NCBI GenBank assembly: GCA_942159475.1
Contig: OW804102.1
Coordinates: 28,898,873-28,962,872, forward strand
Direction: 5' to 3'
DNA: 64,000 bases
Source: Sthenelais limicola
Lineage: Eukaryota; Annelida; Polychaeta; Phyllodocida; Sigalionidae
Shown: piece by piece, positions 1 through 11,900 of the stretch
Layout of the letters: each line of letters opens with the position of its first letter
Position numbering within the stretch: position 1 is the first letter of the stretch
Position numbers and translations under genes: made by a program
The notes under the pieces: generated by a model
Told to the model about the DNA's origin: nothing
Seen by the model: only the letters and a program-made list of their open reading frames with translations
Database searches by the model: none

Positions 1-300
1 CATGTCTGCTACCAAGGAGTCATTCTCCGTACATACAATATAGGTATAGTGACGTATTCCTGTCAAAGCGGATTAGCTCGGTTGGCTACCAAAAAGTCAC
101 ACCCAATACATATATCACGTCTGCTACCAAGGAGTCATTCTCCGTACATACAGTTAATATAGGTATAGCGTGAGGCGAGAAGCCTTTCTGCTAAAACAAA
201 ATCTCTCGTTAGGCTACCGAAAGGTCATCCTCAATACATATAGTATGGTGTCTGCTACCAAAGAGTTATTCTCCATACATTTAACTCATATAGGTATTTT
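1..300. repeat. Tandem repeat, about 118-bp unit, 2.5 copies
   Basis: The phrase TCTGCTACCAAGGAGTCATT recurs at about 4, 119 and (diverged) 240. Each copy is followed by TCTCCGTACATAC and an 'atataggtatag' block. A related GGCTACC..AAGTCA half-unit lies between them. The array probably continues left of the window. Confidence 0.8.
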
Positions 301-2763
301 GAATTAAATATTTCTAGTCAGAGTAATAAACCTGTTTCAAACGATGAGAGGGTACGATGTAAACAAAAGACATTACTTCAAAAACTGTTTCTATGTGTTT
401 TTGACTGAAATGAATCCTAAAATAATTGACATGAAGATTTTCCACTACTCTCAATTCTTACCCAACAGATCGAAACTAATAGTATGAATATTTTTTTCTG
501 TATCCAACAAGTGTAACCATGACACAGGTTAGGGTATATATGTACTATTGATTGAGGATTCTGGAAATAATATTGACTTTTAAAAATCATCTGATATAGT
601 CATGTGTGGTATTAGGTGATAGCTCAAAATGAGGAGAACTCACAAATTTATCATTTTGAAATTGGGTCAGAACTGACGTAATTTAACTGTTGAATAATTT
701 AGACTTTAGACTTCAGCATACAAACACAAATAATGATCCTACTTAAATAGTTAAATTCGAAAATTCAATACTGGGGTATCTTTTACCATATTTCTGCATA
801 ATGGTATATTCCAATAAATCCTGCAGAGGTGCTCGATCAGAGTTAGCTATAGGAGCACAAGGCGTTTCCAAGGTAACATCTATGGAACAGCTGAAGTGTT
901 TAGTATTAAAATGTTCCAAATGATGAGACCAATCTTGATTTTACCTATTTAGATGATATATATGTCCCTATGGGTATATCAATGGGACGCCGGTGGCGCC
1001 ATCTACCACCCAGCTGTAGCAATAGCTGGCAGTCTACTATGTATTCAGTCGTCACCAATCTTTCATTTGGACTATATATATGGGACATCTTAACACAGTA
1101 ATTACACAATTTAGGGTATAAAAACCCAAGATAAACTCTATCAACTCATTGCCCCTCAATAAGCCCACTGAGAGGTGACAATAATGGACCGGCAAAGAAA
1201 AATAAAATAAAAAAATCGAAGATGACGACTTGAGTGATTTATTTCCATGACCGAAGGTTTCCTTATAATAATTTACATTTCCTGGTGAATGCCGCTACCC
1301 GCCTCCCACACTTTCAGCAACGTTGCTTGTTTTCAGTGTGTATAGAGTCGTATTGTAACGCAAGTGTAATATTAATATTGATGCGTCACAGAAAAATGAG
1401 TCTTAAGTAGACAAAATTTTATTTTGAGGTACCATCATATTTGAGAAAATTATTTAACATTGATTTAGACATAAATGAGGTTAGATACAGTTCAATATAA
1501 CCAAACAGATTCAGAAGAAAAATCAAGACAATGCAAAATACATTCAGATATATATAATACCTTGTATTTATCATTCATGAATGGATACCCAAAGATAAGG
1601 AAGGCTACAGAAAATGTACTCAACCAAAGTGTATCAGACCGAAGAACCTAGCTAAGGCTTAAAAAGACTTTTAGAATAAGATTCCCCACATTTGAACCTA
1701 TAATGATATTTCAATTTGGGGGGAAATTTAAGAAATTGAGTCAAACGGTTGCTGGCGTATACCTCCAGAAATTGATATACTACTCGTTTTAACTAATATA
1801 CTAATTTAGAAGTAATGAAAGTCTTATTTTAATGCAATTCAATTCAGAATATTATTTATTCATACCTCAGGGCGACGCAAAGCATTTATCTTCGAACTTT
1901 GAAGTCAGATATACATGTACGTATGTCAAGTCGTTTCTCTTCTGAGTAGTGGTGAAGATATGTTGACTCTTTAAACTTTTATATTAATATGCTGAATTCG
2001 TGGTGATGATTTCCTGAAGGCTCTGCACGGATTTACCTAAACTTTAAACAAGACTATAATTATAGTCCCCCTAAAACCAAGATCTTTGACAAACAGACAC
2101 CATGCATTGTTTCTGATAAGTTTATATATCTAAAACAGAATTTGATAACACGATTTTTTGTCACCCCTCTGAAAAAAAAACCTCTTAAGATAAGGGGTTG
2201 TTCAAAATAGAGCACTAAAATTATGTTCATACAATGAAAGAACCTTCCATGATGGATCTATTGATAGGTCTAATTATTATTATTTTATACATATTTTTAT
2301 AAAACTATAAAATTGGAGCACGCGCACATTTGATATAATGAACTTCAAGGATGGTGAGGAAGAAAGGTTTAGGCATCAAACAAGAAGGAAAAAGTTGTAA
2401 CATGTGTGATCTGATAAGTACAAAATTAAAAAGTAGCCTACTGTCTGTAGGCCTAGGCCTATGCATTCATCATAATCCCTTATCCTGGGCTAACCTGTTA
2501 GGCTTTGTTGAAACTGACGTAGTCTATAAATGATAACATTTGTTTTGATCTAAATGATAGATCATAACAAATGTATAAAAGTTTTCCAATTGGGCTCCAT
2601 GAGATTACCATTGTATTTCGAAAAGGAACTGGACTAAATAAAAATTTTCTAAAAAAACATGATAACATCGATAGAATATGATTCACGGAATCGTATTCCA
2701 TCAAGAATTAAATCACGACATGTCTATTAATAAACCTGAATCCATAGCCTACTAGATCGTTCC
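301..2763. other. Upstream region with no recognised gene
   Basis: AT-rich sequence 5' of the Ig receptor gene. No long open frame, tRNA or clear transposon terminus was seen. Short reading frames such as the one at 2351-2533 have no recognisable protein features. Confidence 0.5.
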
Positions 2764-2850
2764 AGTGCCCCGCCCCCTCCAACACTCTCCCACGCTTACT
2801 CATGGCCTGCTTTATGACGTCACAAGTAGGTCACCCACTGACCTACTTAC
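2764..2850 (+). promoter_or_regulatory. Candidate core/proximal promoter of the Ig receptor gene
   Basis: A GC-box-like CCCCGCCCC lies at 2768-2776. A perfect palindromic CRE (TGACGTCA) lies at 2815-2822. A perfect inverted repeat of AAGTAGGTCA and TGACCTACTT lies at 2824-2848 with a 5-nt spacer, an IR5 arrangement of AGGTCA half sites. These sit 75-160 bp upstream of the ATG at 2927. No TATA box is evident. Bases are seen directly; factor binding (CREB/ATF, nuclear receptor, Sp/KLF) is inferred from known consensus sites. Confidence 0.5.
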
Positions 2851-2926
2851 TGAGGCTGTACACACGGAAGTTCAGCAGAAGGAGAAGGAGCACACTGGAA
2901 GTTAGACCAGTTGGATTATCGCAGAA

Positions 2927-2996
2927 ATGGAGGGATTTACCACACAAATTCTACTTTTAACACTATTTCTATTGTTTCGGGGGACTTTAGGACAAG
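2927..2996 (+). CDS. Receptor exon 1: signal peptide
   Basis: ATG at 2927, then a short polar start and a Leu/Phe-rich core (residues 8-17), ending RGTLGQ before a CAAG|GTAGGT donor. This is the usual signal-peptide exon ending in phase 1 that precedes phase 1-1 Ig exons. No upstream in-frame alternative looks better. Confidence 0.85.
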
Positions 2997-5900
2997 GTAG
3001 GTGGATTGAATATGAGTTTGATGTAGGGATATTTGACTAGCCTAAACTAAAAGGATGTCCGAAGTGAGGTCGACTCGGAGACGGAGGGGCAACAAGTGTT
3101 CTACTTCTAGGTAAACACAGTAAATTTCGTGGTGTAGGCCTACCTTTGTTAATGTTGGTGTGCTGTAATGGATGGTGTAGATCTTAAAGCACAGAGATGC
3201 CAACTTTTTGAGTCAGGCTTGCGGGACACTATCCCAGCAATTAAGGCGTGGGGTCTGGGGCCCGCCTAGGGCCCCAGAAGCCAGAGGGTTTTCTTTGCTC
3301 TCTGGTGCATTTTAAGCATTTTGGGGGGTTAAATATTGTCCAAATGATAATATAAACTCCTTACTATGATTCGCATAAAAAAATAATATAGACTTTTACT
3401 TTAACAATTTTTTAGTTTTAGGGTTTTAGGAGTCATTTTCACGAAATGCAGATTGCAGTTGAAAGAACGTCAAAAATAGAATTGTTCATATATTGCTGAT
3501 TTTTCTTGTACATATTATCATAGTGTTTTTTGTAGTATATCGAACTTGGGTAGTGTGAGACGGAAAAACACTACAATAGTACTTAGCTGTAATTCTGCGA
3601 AATTCGGCAGCTTAATCGTTAATAATTAGCCTTCAGTGGCCTGGCAAAGTTTTCCTCCTCTTTCATGCCATATACACTGCCATCACCGTACATCACGCTC
3701 AATATTAAAATGTTTAAAGTAGCATTTCATCAATCTGGTAGGTTCATTTTAATAGTTCTCTTTTTCTACCTTCAAAAACCGGCCTACTTATTCAGATTTC
3801 TATAGCAATTTGATATTTTTATGATATTAAGTATAAAATGTTCCTAAACTCTTGCGTTTTTTAATTTCCAATTTTCTACGTTTCTGACACTCTAACTAAC
3901 AGATTGCATTTACTGTAATTTCTCCTTTGTATTATAACGTTTGAAATGTATACCATCAGTTATAATATGAACATCATAAAAGTAGGGTTCCCTGGATAGA
4001 TTTCAACACGTTTTACCCAGCCATTTCCATTACCATTAGGTCCGTCATAATTTTAAATGTGTTATTGCTCAAAAACCGAAATGCCTAACAGTCGTGAAAA
4101 TCGGTCTTATACATCATTATGGACAATCACTTGGAGGCAGTTGTGAGAAAATTAAAGTATGCTGCCTTACATTTGTCCATGTTCCCACTCCCAACCCCCA
4201 CACACTTCCAATGATATACATGGATCAATTATATTTTGAATATTTTGTAATTATTATAATTGTGATTGGAATTTCGTTACTTCCTTTTAAATTTGTGAAC
4301 ATGGGCTTTGTGATGACAACTTAATTTTACTGTATCTCAATCCATGAGGCGTGGGGTCTGGGGCCCGCCTAGGGCCCCAGAAGCTAAGAGATTTTGCTTG
4401 CTCTCTGGTGCATTTTAAGCATTTTTAGGGGTTAAAATATTATCTGGTCAAAATTACATTTTTCCGGGACAAATATGTCTGCGGGCGGGACGCGGGACAC
4501 AGGGCTGATTTCCGGGACTGTCCCGGACAAATCGGGACACTTGGCATCTCTGTTAAATTAAGCAGCCAAGATTTTTACCAAGAAATAATACTGTTATACA
4601 AGTACTTTAATCAGGTACTAAACAATTGTTTTAATCTAAGGATTTTTAGACGTAAGACGGTACCCGTTTTAGTGTCGCATAAGAATGATAAAAAGAACAT
4701 TTATGGGGGAAATCGTCAGAAAATGTACAATTGGCCTTCACCAATCCTCTCATAATCCAAATTTAAGTAAAAAATCAGGTACAAAATACAGTTCAACATA
4801 ACAAAATAGACAATTTGAATCAAGGCAATACCAAATATATTCAGAAGATATACCTAGTGTTGACGATTTTCCAGTTTGATTTAGCAGAATTTACTAAATG
4901 TGTTGATCTGCCAATTCAATTGTACATTTTCTGAAGATCTGACCCTTATACAGTCCTTAGTACATGGAGTAAATGATCTGATTCCTCTGGGATTATCCCT
5001 CGCTTGTCTACCTGCATGATTTATTGTTTGAAACATTGATGCCTGTGAACAATCGGCTATTCAATAAAAAGCAATTGTGATTTGAAAAGAATATCTCAAA
5101 ATTGACGATACAAAAATGAAAAGATTAATTAAATAATGATCCCAGGAAGCAATGATGACGTCCTGTTCTTAATGTATAAGTCTTACTGATCTTCAATTTT
5201 GAGGGTTCTCTGAATCTCTAACAATCGATATTGTATGGAAAGTATACACCCAAATGTAGTCTGAATATCAGCGATTTTTCTGTATGTGAGATATGCAATT
5301 TAAATGCCAAGATAAGACAGGGGGATATTTCCCTAGATGTAAGATGAGATTAGTATTGTAAGATTTTTAATCAAATTATGGCTGCTACACTACAAAAGGT
5401 TCCAGACGAGAACCCTGTGCTGATAATAATTTGTAATTCGAAGATGATTCAGGGGTTTATGGCCGTTTTTACATTCACAATGTGTTTGTTTTAGGGCTTG
5501 AGACCTCGACAGACCCAGTGGCCAGGGAGGAGAAAAACGACGTCACCTTCAAGTGTCCCCCTACTGACCAATCCATGGATTATATTGCTAGAAAATGGTT
5601 GCGATTTGATGTGGCGCTCAATGTCTCTGTTGAACTCTTCGCTCAAGTAAAGGGAACTGCGGTTGCAATAAAAGACGGTGCCACTGCTAACATGAATGTG
5701 ACCAACGATTTTCAACTGATCATCACTGGGGCACTAGTTAAAGACTCTACCACGTATACATGTTTAATCGCTACGCAATCTCAAGAAACCAAATACAATA
5801 CCAAGTTGACTGTTTATGGTAAGTAAACACTGGGTATAAATATTATTTATTATCCCCTATGTACCAGTTGACTGACAAATCGTTATGCATGCCTGTTGAA

Positions 5901-8900
5901 TATTGACTGAGAAGATTATATGACATGAATGACATTACCGTGTATGATAGAACCTGACGAGTAGGTATTATCACCGTATTATTAGCAATAGTATATGTGT
6001 CCTCGTCAAATCTTTTCCATGGCAGCATGAGCCCGATGTGCATGCTGTTATGTGAAAATATTTGACGAGGACCCATGTCCATACCTCTCGTCCCTCCCCT
6101 ACCACCATGGAGGTCACAGGCATGTAACTTTGTGGTATCATTGTCAAAATTTAAATTGATACTGATGATCCCTAGGAAATTTAACTTTCTTTTTTTTTCA
6201 TAATAAATTTTTCAACAGATTTATTATTAAACACTATTGATGACATCTATAGGGAGTCTCAGATATTATAAAGATATATCATGTAAATGTTTAGGCTAAA
6301 GGGGGTCTGAAACTACTGGGCAGGTGGAATTTTGGGTTCTAGGTGAATAGCCACCTGGTAAAAAGCCACCTGGCCACTAACCCACCCGGTAAAGAGCCAT
6401 CCGGTAAAATGCCACCCAGTCAAGTGCCACCTGGTAAAAAGCCACCTGGAATAAAGCCATCCGGTAAAGAGCCACCCTAGGTAAAAAGCCATCCCGGTAA
6501 TAAGCCCCCATAAAGACCTAAATATCATTTGTGTTGAGAAACAATGTCAACGCCAATATCCGAGTTGTATACACAATACACTTTTGTAATTTATACTTGA
6601 CATTGAAAAGAAATAGAGACAATATACAAGCACAGATAGCATGTGCCTCTTGACAATGGTTTCAGTCATTGGCTTATTTGGATGTATCTAATATGGATAT
6701 ATATCTAATACTATGTTTTGGAATTTGGTACATGCTCTGGCATGGGGTAGCACTTAATTCACGATGCAGAGCGCGGCCGACGTTCGAACATAAATAACTA
6801 CAACTAGATCAACTAGAAGAGTGCTATGTCAGATAGCAAACGATTTGGCATGATATAACAAATCCGATAAATTTCATTGCATGAGAATCGGAGTATAATT
6901 CACTGCTCTGTGAGTATTTTCCTATGAACAGGTGGGTTCCTTGCAGTGAGCTAGCTTATACAGTGGGAGCGACCTGAGCTGTGCGCATTTCTATTAAATG
7001 ATATCCTTCAGTCCGAATAAATATGGCTTAGATATATATTTTTTCCAACAAAAGAATAATAGCTAATATCATATTCGAAACACATATGTCCCTCATATAT
7101 TTCCTAAATTATTTATGCTCAAATGCAATTTGTTACTTTTTTATAGGCTGTTGAAATGTGTTCCTGGGATGACGCTCCTACTACACAAAATTGAGTAACA
7201 CATCTCTGTTCAGATATAGAAGACAAATTAGTTCGAAATTCTTACTTATTTCCAGCTCCACTTAGCATGCAACGATTTGAATATTTTTTTTTAAAATTTA
7301 GACCCACATTTTCTCCAAATGTATATGTATGCTTTAAGTTCCCCGCCACGCTTTAAAAAGCAGCGTTGCTATGGGCAACTGAATTCAATCTCATCTGCTG
7401 GTCTTTGCAGTTGAACATTTGAGAAAAAACAAATTTGTTGAGTTTGTATCTAAAAGTAGGAATTAACAGATGCATGAACGAATTTAGTCTTAAGATCATA
7501 TCTATCATTGTATTGCTCTTTTTTTATAAGGTTCTTACAACGAAATGACAGGGGAAATACATATACCTGAATGCCATGTATATTAATTCCGATTTAAAAA
7601 TAATATTGTGTAATTCTTGGGTGAATTACCCAGTAATTATGCCAGCAAAATTAAGTGACGAAGTCAGACCTAGGGGATAGATGTTAGCAAAAAAAGGCCT
7701 GGTTGTACTGGAAAGTTTAATACCTTTTTGTCAAAATATGAGTTTATTAAGGATGCGAGACTAAAAACTAATTATTCTATTAGTCTGTTAATATGTCGAG
7801 AATCCTTTCTCTCATGGCGTTTTTTTATTTAGATACTAGTGTGTATACACACGAACGATGTGTCGGGTCCGATTTTCAGAAAGTGTACAATTGAACTTTC
7901 CCAATCTTTACAAATAACCCGAATTTCAGACGAAATAAAGTTTAAAAGAAAGTTAAACCTAACCAAACCAATTGGTAGAATGAATGCAATGCCGAATGTA
8001 CTCCAATTTAGTCGAATTTACGTATTATTTACCAAATTAATTAGAATGTAGATTTGCCAATGCTACAACTTTTCAAAATCTGACCCGTGTGATTTACGAG
8101 ATTAACAGCAGAGCACGTGGTACTTTGTTGACATTTCCACTTGGTGGTGGCTCAGTTTGGCTTGGTGGTGGCTCGTGGCGGTAGACCGGAACGTGGCGCG
8201 CAATCTGATACCCTCTCTCTGTTGTATGTGATGTGTTTCAGGAAAATGAGTAACTGATGTGTTTCAGGAAAATGAGTCACATCGCATATACTCTGATAAT
8301 TCATGCATGGCAAATAGGTTTGGTTGTGCTGTTTGATCCTCCTTCCACTGGTATGGGTCATTAAAAAAAATGTACATTTGGTGAAAGTGAATTGTACATT
8401 TTCTGAAAATCTTACCTATGGAGGTGTGAGCACAAAGCTGCTAGGGGGGTCTGGGGGCATGCCTCCCAGGAAAAAATTGATTGGTGAAAGTGAATTGTAC
8501 ATTTTCTGAAAATCTTACCTATGGAGGTGTGAGCGCCGATGGCACAAAGCCTGCTAGGGGGGTCTGGGGGCATGCCCCCCCCCCCCCCCCCCCAGGAAAA
8601 AAAATTTCAGACAATTTTTTTTCGAATAACTTTTTTTTCGACTAACTTATTTTCGACCAACTTTCGAGTTATTTTCGACCAACTTTTTTTTCCGACCTAC
8701 TTTTTTCCCGACTTACTTTTTTTCCGACCTACTTTTTTCCGACCAACTATTTTCCCGACTTACTTTTTTTCCGACCTACTTTTTTTCGACAAACTTTTTT
8801 TTCCGACCTACTTTTTTCCGACTAACTTATTTTCGACAAACTTTTTTTCGACTAAGTTATTTTCGACCAACTTTTTTTTCTGACCTTTTTTCGACCTACT

Positions 8901-11900
8901 TTTTTTTCGACCTACCTTTTTCCCGACTTACTTTTTTTCCGACCTACTTTTTTTCGACTAACTTATTTTCGACCAACTTTTTTTTCCGACCTACTTTTTT
9001 TCGACTAAGTTATTTTCGACCAACTTTTTTTTCCGACCTACTTTTTTTTCGACCTACTTTTTTTTCGACCTACTTTTTTTTCGACCAACTTTTTTCCGAC
9101 CTACTTTTTTCCCGACTTACTTTTTTTTCGACCTACTTTTTTTCGACAAACTTTTTTTCCGACCTACTTTTTTTCGACTAACTTATTTTCGACCAACTTT
9201 TTTTCCAACCTACTTTTTTTCGACTAAGTTATTTTCGACCTACTTTTTTTCCCGACCAACTTTTTTTCGACCTACCTTTTTTCCGACCTACTTTTTCCCC
9301 CGACCTACTTTTTTCCCGACCAACTTTTTTTCGGACCAACTTTTTCCCGACCAACAGTGCGTAATTCTGTCATGTTGATAAATGAACAAATATGGTTGGA
9401 ATTGTGAGAAATTTGCTGATTTGGATTTGATTCTAAGCCTTATACACATTGCCACACTCGGCAGACCTAAATACCATATTATCGCCCACTGTTAAAAACG
9501 ATCGTTAAACGATAAACCTTTAAACTCATCTCCTGCCCAACTTTTTGCTTCAGGTTTACTGAAGGCTTTAGTCGATTAATCAAAAATAAACGTTCTCAAT
9601 CTATAAACTTAAAACCTTCCTTGTCTTATTTTACCTTGTTCAGTCTATACTGTAAAGTGGTCATTCCTCTATGTACATTATTTCAAATTAAAAGAAATTT
9701 TCCACTTTAGTAATAATGCAATTTTCATTTTCGGGTGATTACACCTTTCTCTTATAAAAGGTAGTTAGAAAACTGGAATATTCCTTAGATGAGATAATTC
9801 CCAACTAATTCCTCTCTAAATAATTTCAGTGGTTACAAAATATTCCTATTATAAATGTCAATATTTAAATATAAACTGTATCAACAGGGTTTTTATTAAG
9901 GTTGGATTGGGGGGATTTGTGTGGTAGTAGGGGGGACCATATTTTCTGAGACATACATGCCCTGTTTCCTAGGGCGCTGCATAAAGCTGCTGGGGGCAGT
10001 ATACAAATTGGTGGCTTCTGGTGTATTTTCAGCATAATTCTCAGATTTCAGTGTTCAAATTGTATACATGAGGGTAGGGTGCAGGAGGGGACCAGCCTTC
10101 TGCTGTGGTTGGTGTTGGGGGGCACACCCCGAGAAATATTCACCTTAATTTTTCCAATTTTCCTGGGGATTACCCCTGGGTTCCCACTCCCCAATAGGGG
10201 GTCCAGGGGGTGCAATCCCTCTCCACTACCTAGGTAGAATTGTCTATCAATTGTAGGCTATAGACACAGCTTTTGACCGAAATTTTAAGTACCCCCGAGT
10301 GTACCTCAAGTGTACCCCCCATTGTATCTTCAGTGTACCCTCAGTGTCCCTCCAGTGTATTTATAATTAAATCAATGGACTAATTTGACTGATTGACAAT
10401 TTCGACTTTATGATTGGCTTTCTGACTTTACTGTTCGTATAAAGGAAAAATTAGACAAATTAGTACCGGTCTCGCATCCTTGTGCCATTAGGCACTCAAT
10501 CTAATCAACTTCCAACTATCAACTAAATTGTACTAATCAACCAATCAGCTAATTATTGCTTTCTTGTTTCATATAATTACTGTGCTAATATAAAATAATC
10601 TGTTTATATCTAATAATTATGGCATAACGGCTATGCTGTAGTGATAATGGCCACCTCCCAAGAAATGCTCACTGCAATTCAATAGCATCTGCATCATATC
10701 TATACTTCTTACCAAATTCAGGCAGGCCTAAACAATTAATAGAAATGGTGAAATTGCATGAAGTTATATTTCATTTTATATTACCAGTATTTAGGATTGG
10801 GAGAATTACTCTTATGCAACATGGGTGGGTTTTTACCTGGGTGGCTCTTTACCAGGTGGCTTTTTACCGGGTGGCTTTTTACCGGGTGGCTTTTTACCGG
10901 GTGGCAATTCGCCTGACACCGTTCGATTTTTCAGTCGAGTTTTGTCATATTCTTGAAATTAGACGATATTTGATAAGACTGATTTGTAAGATTTTGATAA
11001 AAACATCATGATGCATACTGAACGATTCAATAATCCATCTTTTTTGTTTAAAACAGGTTTCAATCGATCACATGATGATCGTAGTGATGATCATTAGCCC
11101 ATACAGGGTTATGCAAAAGTCTTGTTTTAACCAGCCCCTAAGTGAGTGCGATAATTTGTGGAGAGTTATAGAATTTTGTAACCACTCACTATGGCAGGAA
11201 AATGAATGTTTAATACTATGTGTTACTTTTAAAATGATAGATGCAAGCCAGAGTTGAAAAAATCACATGAGGACAACCACTTTTCTAAATATGGTTGGAT
11301 GTTACACTACTAACTGAACTTGAAATCCGTTTGACTTGTTGATTTCTTGTTGCGTGGAAAAACGATGGATTCGTGGGTTTGGAATTCGTGATTTTATTGT
11401 GCCCAACGTTTCGGTGCTCTTTGCACCTTCTTCAGGGGTGCCGTATACAAATCTAAATATGGTTGTCCGCCTGGCTGAAATAGGTGTTGCAGACTAGTCC
11501 AGGACGCAGGATTTTTTCAACCCTGGAAGCCAATTAATCCACAGTAGACAATGTTGTCAAACAGCAAAAAAAGAGAGGCTTCAAAGCGGCCATTTTATTC
11601 ACACCTGGTTGTAGATTTCTGCTTCTGGTAAAATGGCAAAAAATACCTCGTCCGTGGCCGTTTTTGTCTCAGTTCAAAGATTTAAATAATTATATCCACT
11701 GCATTTATGACATATGCAAACACTAGTATATAATTGAAAGTAAACTTCTACATTCTAACTTAATGTTATATTAAGGATACTTTTCCTTTTTTGTCACAAC
11801 AGTACCACCAGTAGTTGAGCTCAAAGTTCTCCCAGAAGAAGCTGTGAAAGTTGGAACAACAGTGGATGTTTCATGTACGATATTGAGGGTGTTTCCCAAA

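Noticed and set aside
1..300. CRISPR-like array at the window start
   Set aside because: The units are about 118 bp with no constant short repeat and unique spacers, and the window is clearly eukaryotic.
8539..8883. 114-codon plus frame
   Set aside because: Low-complexity translation of poly-C and the T-rich tandem array.
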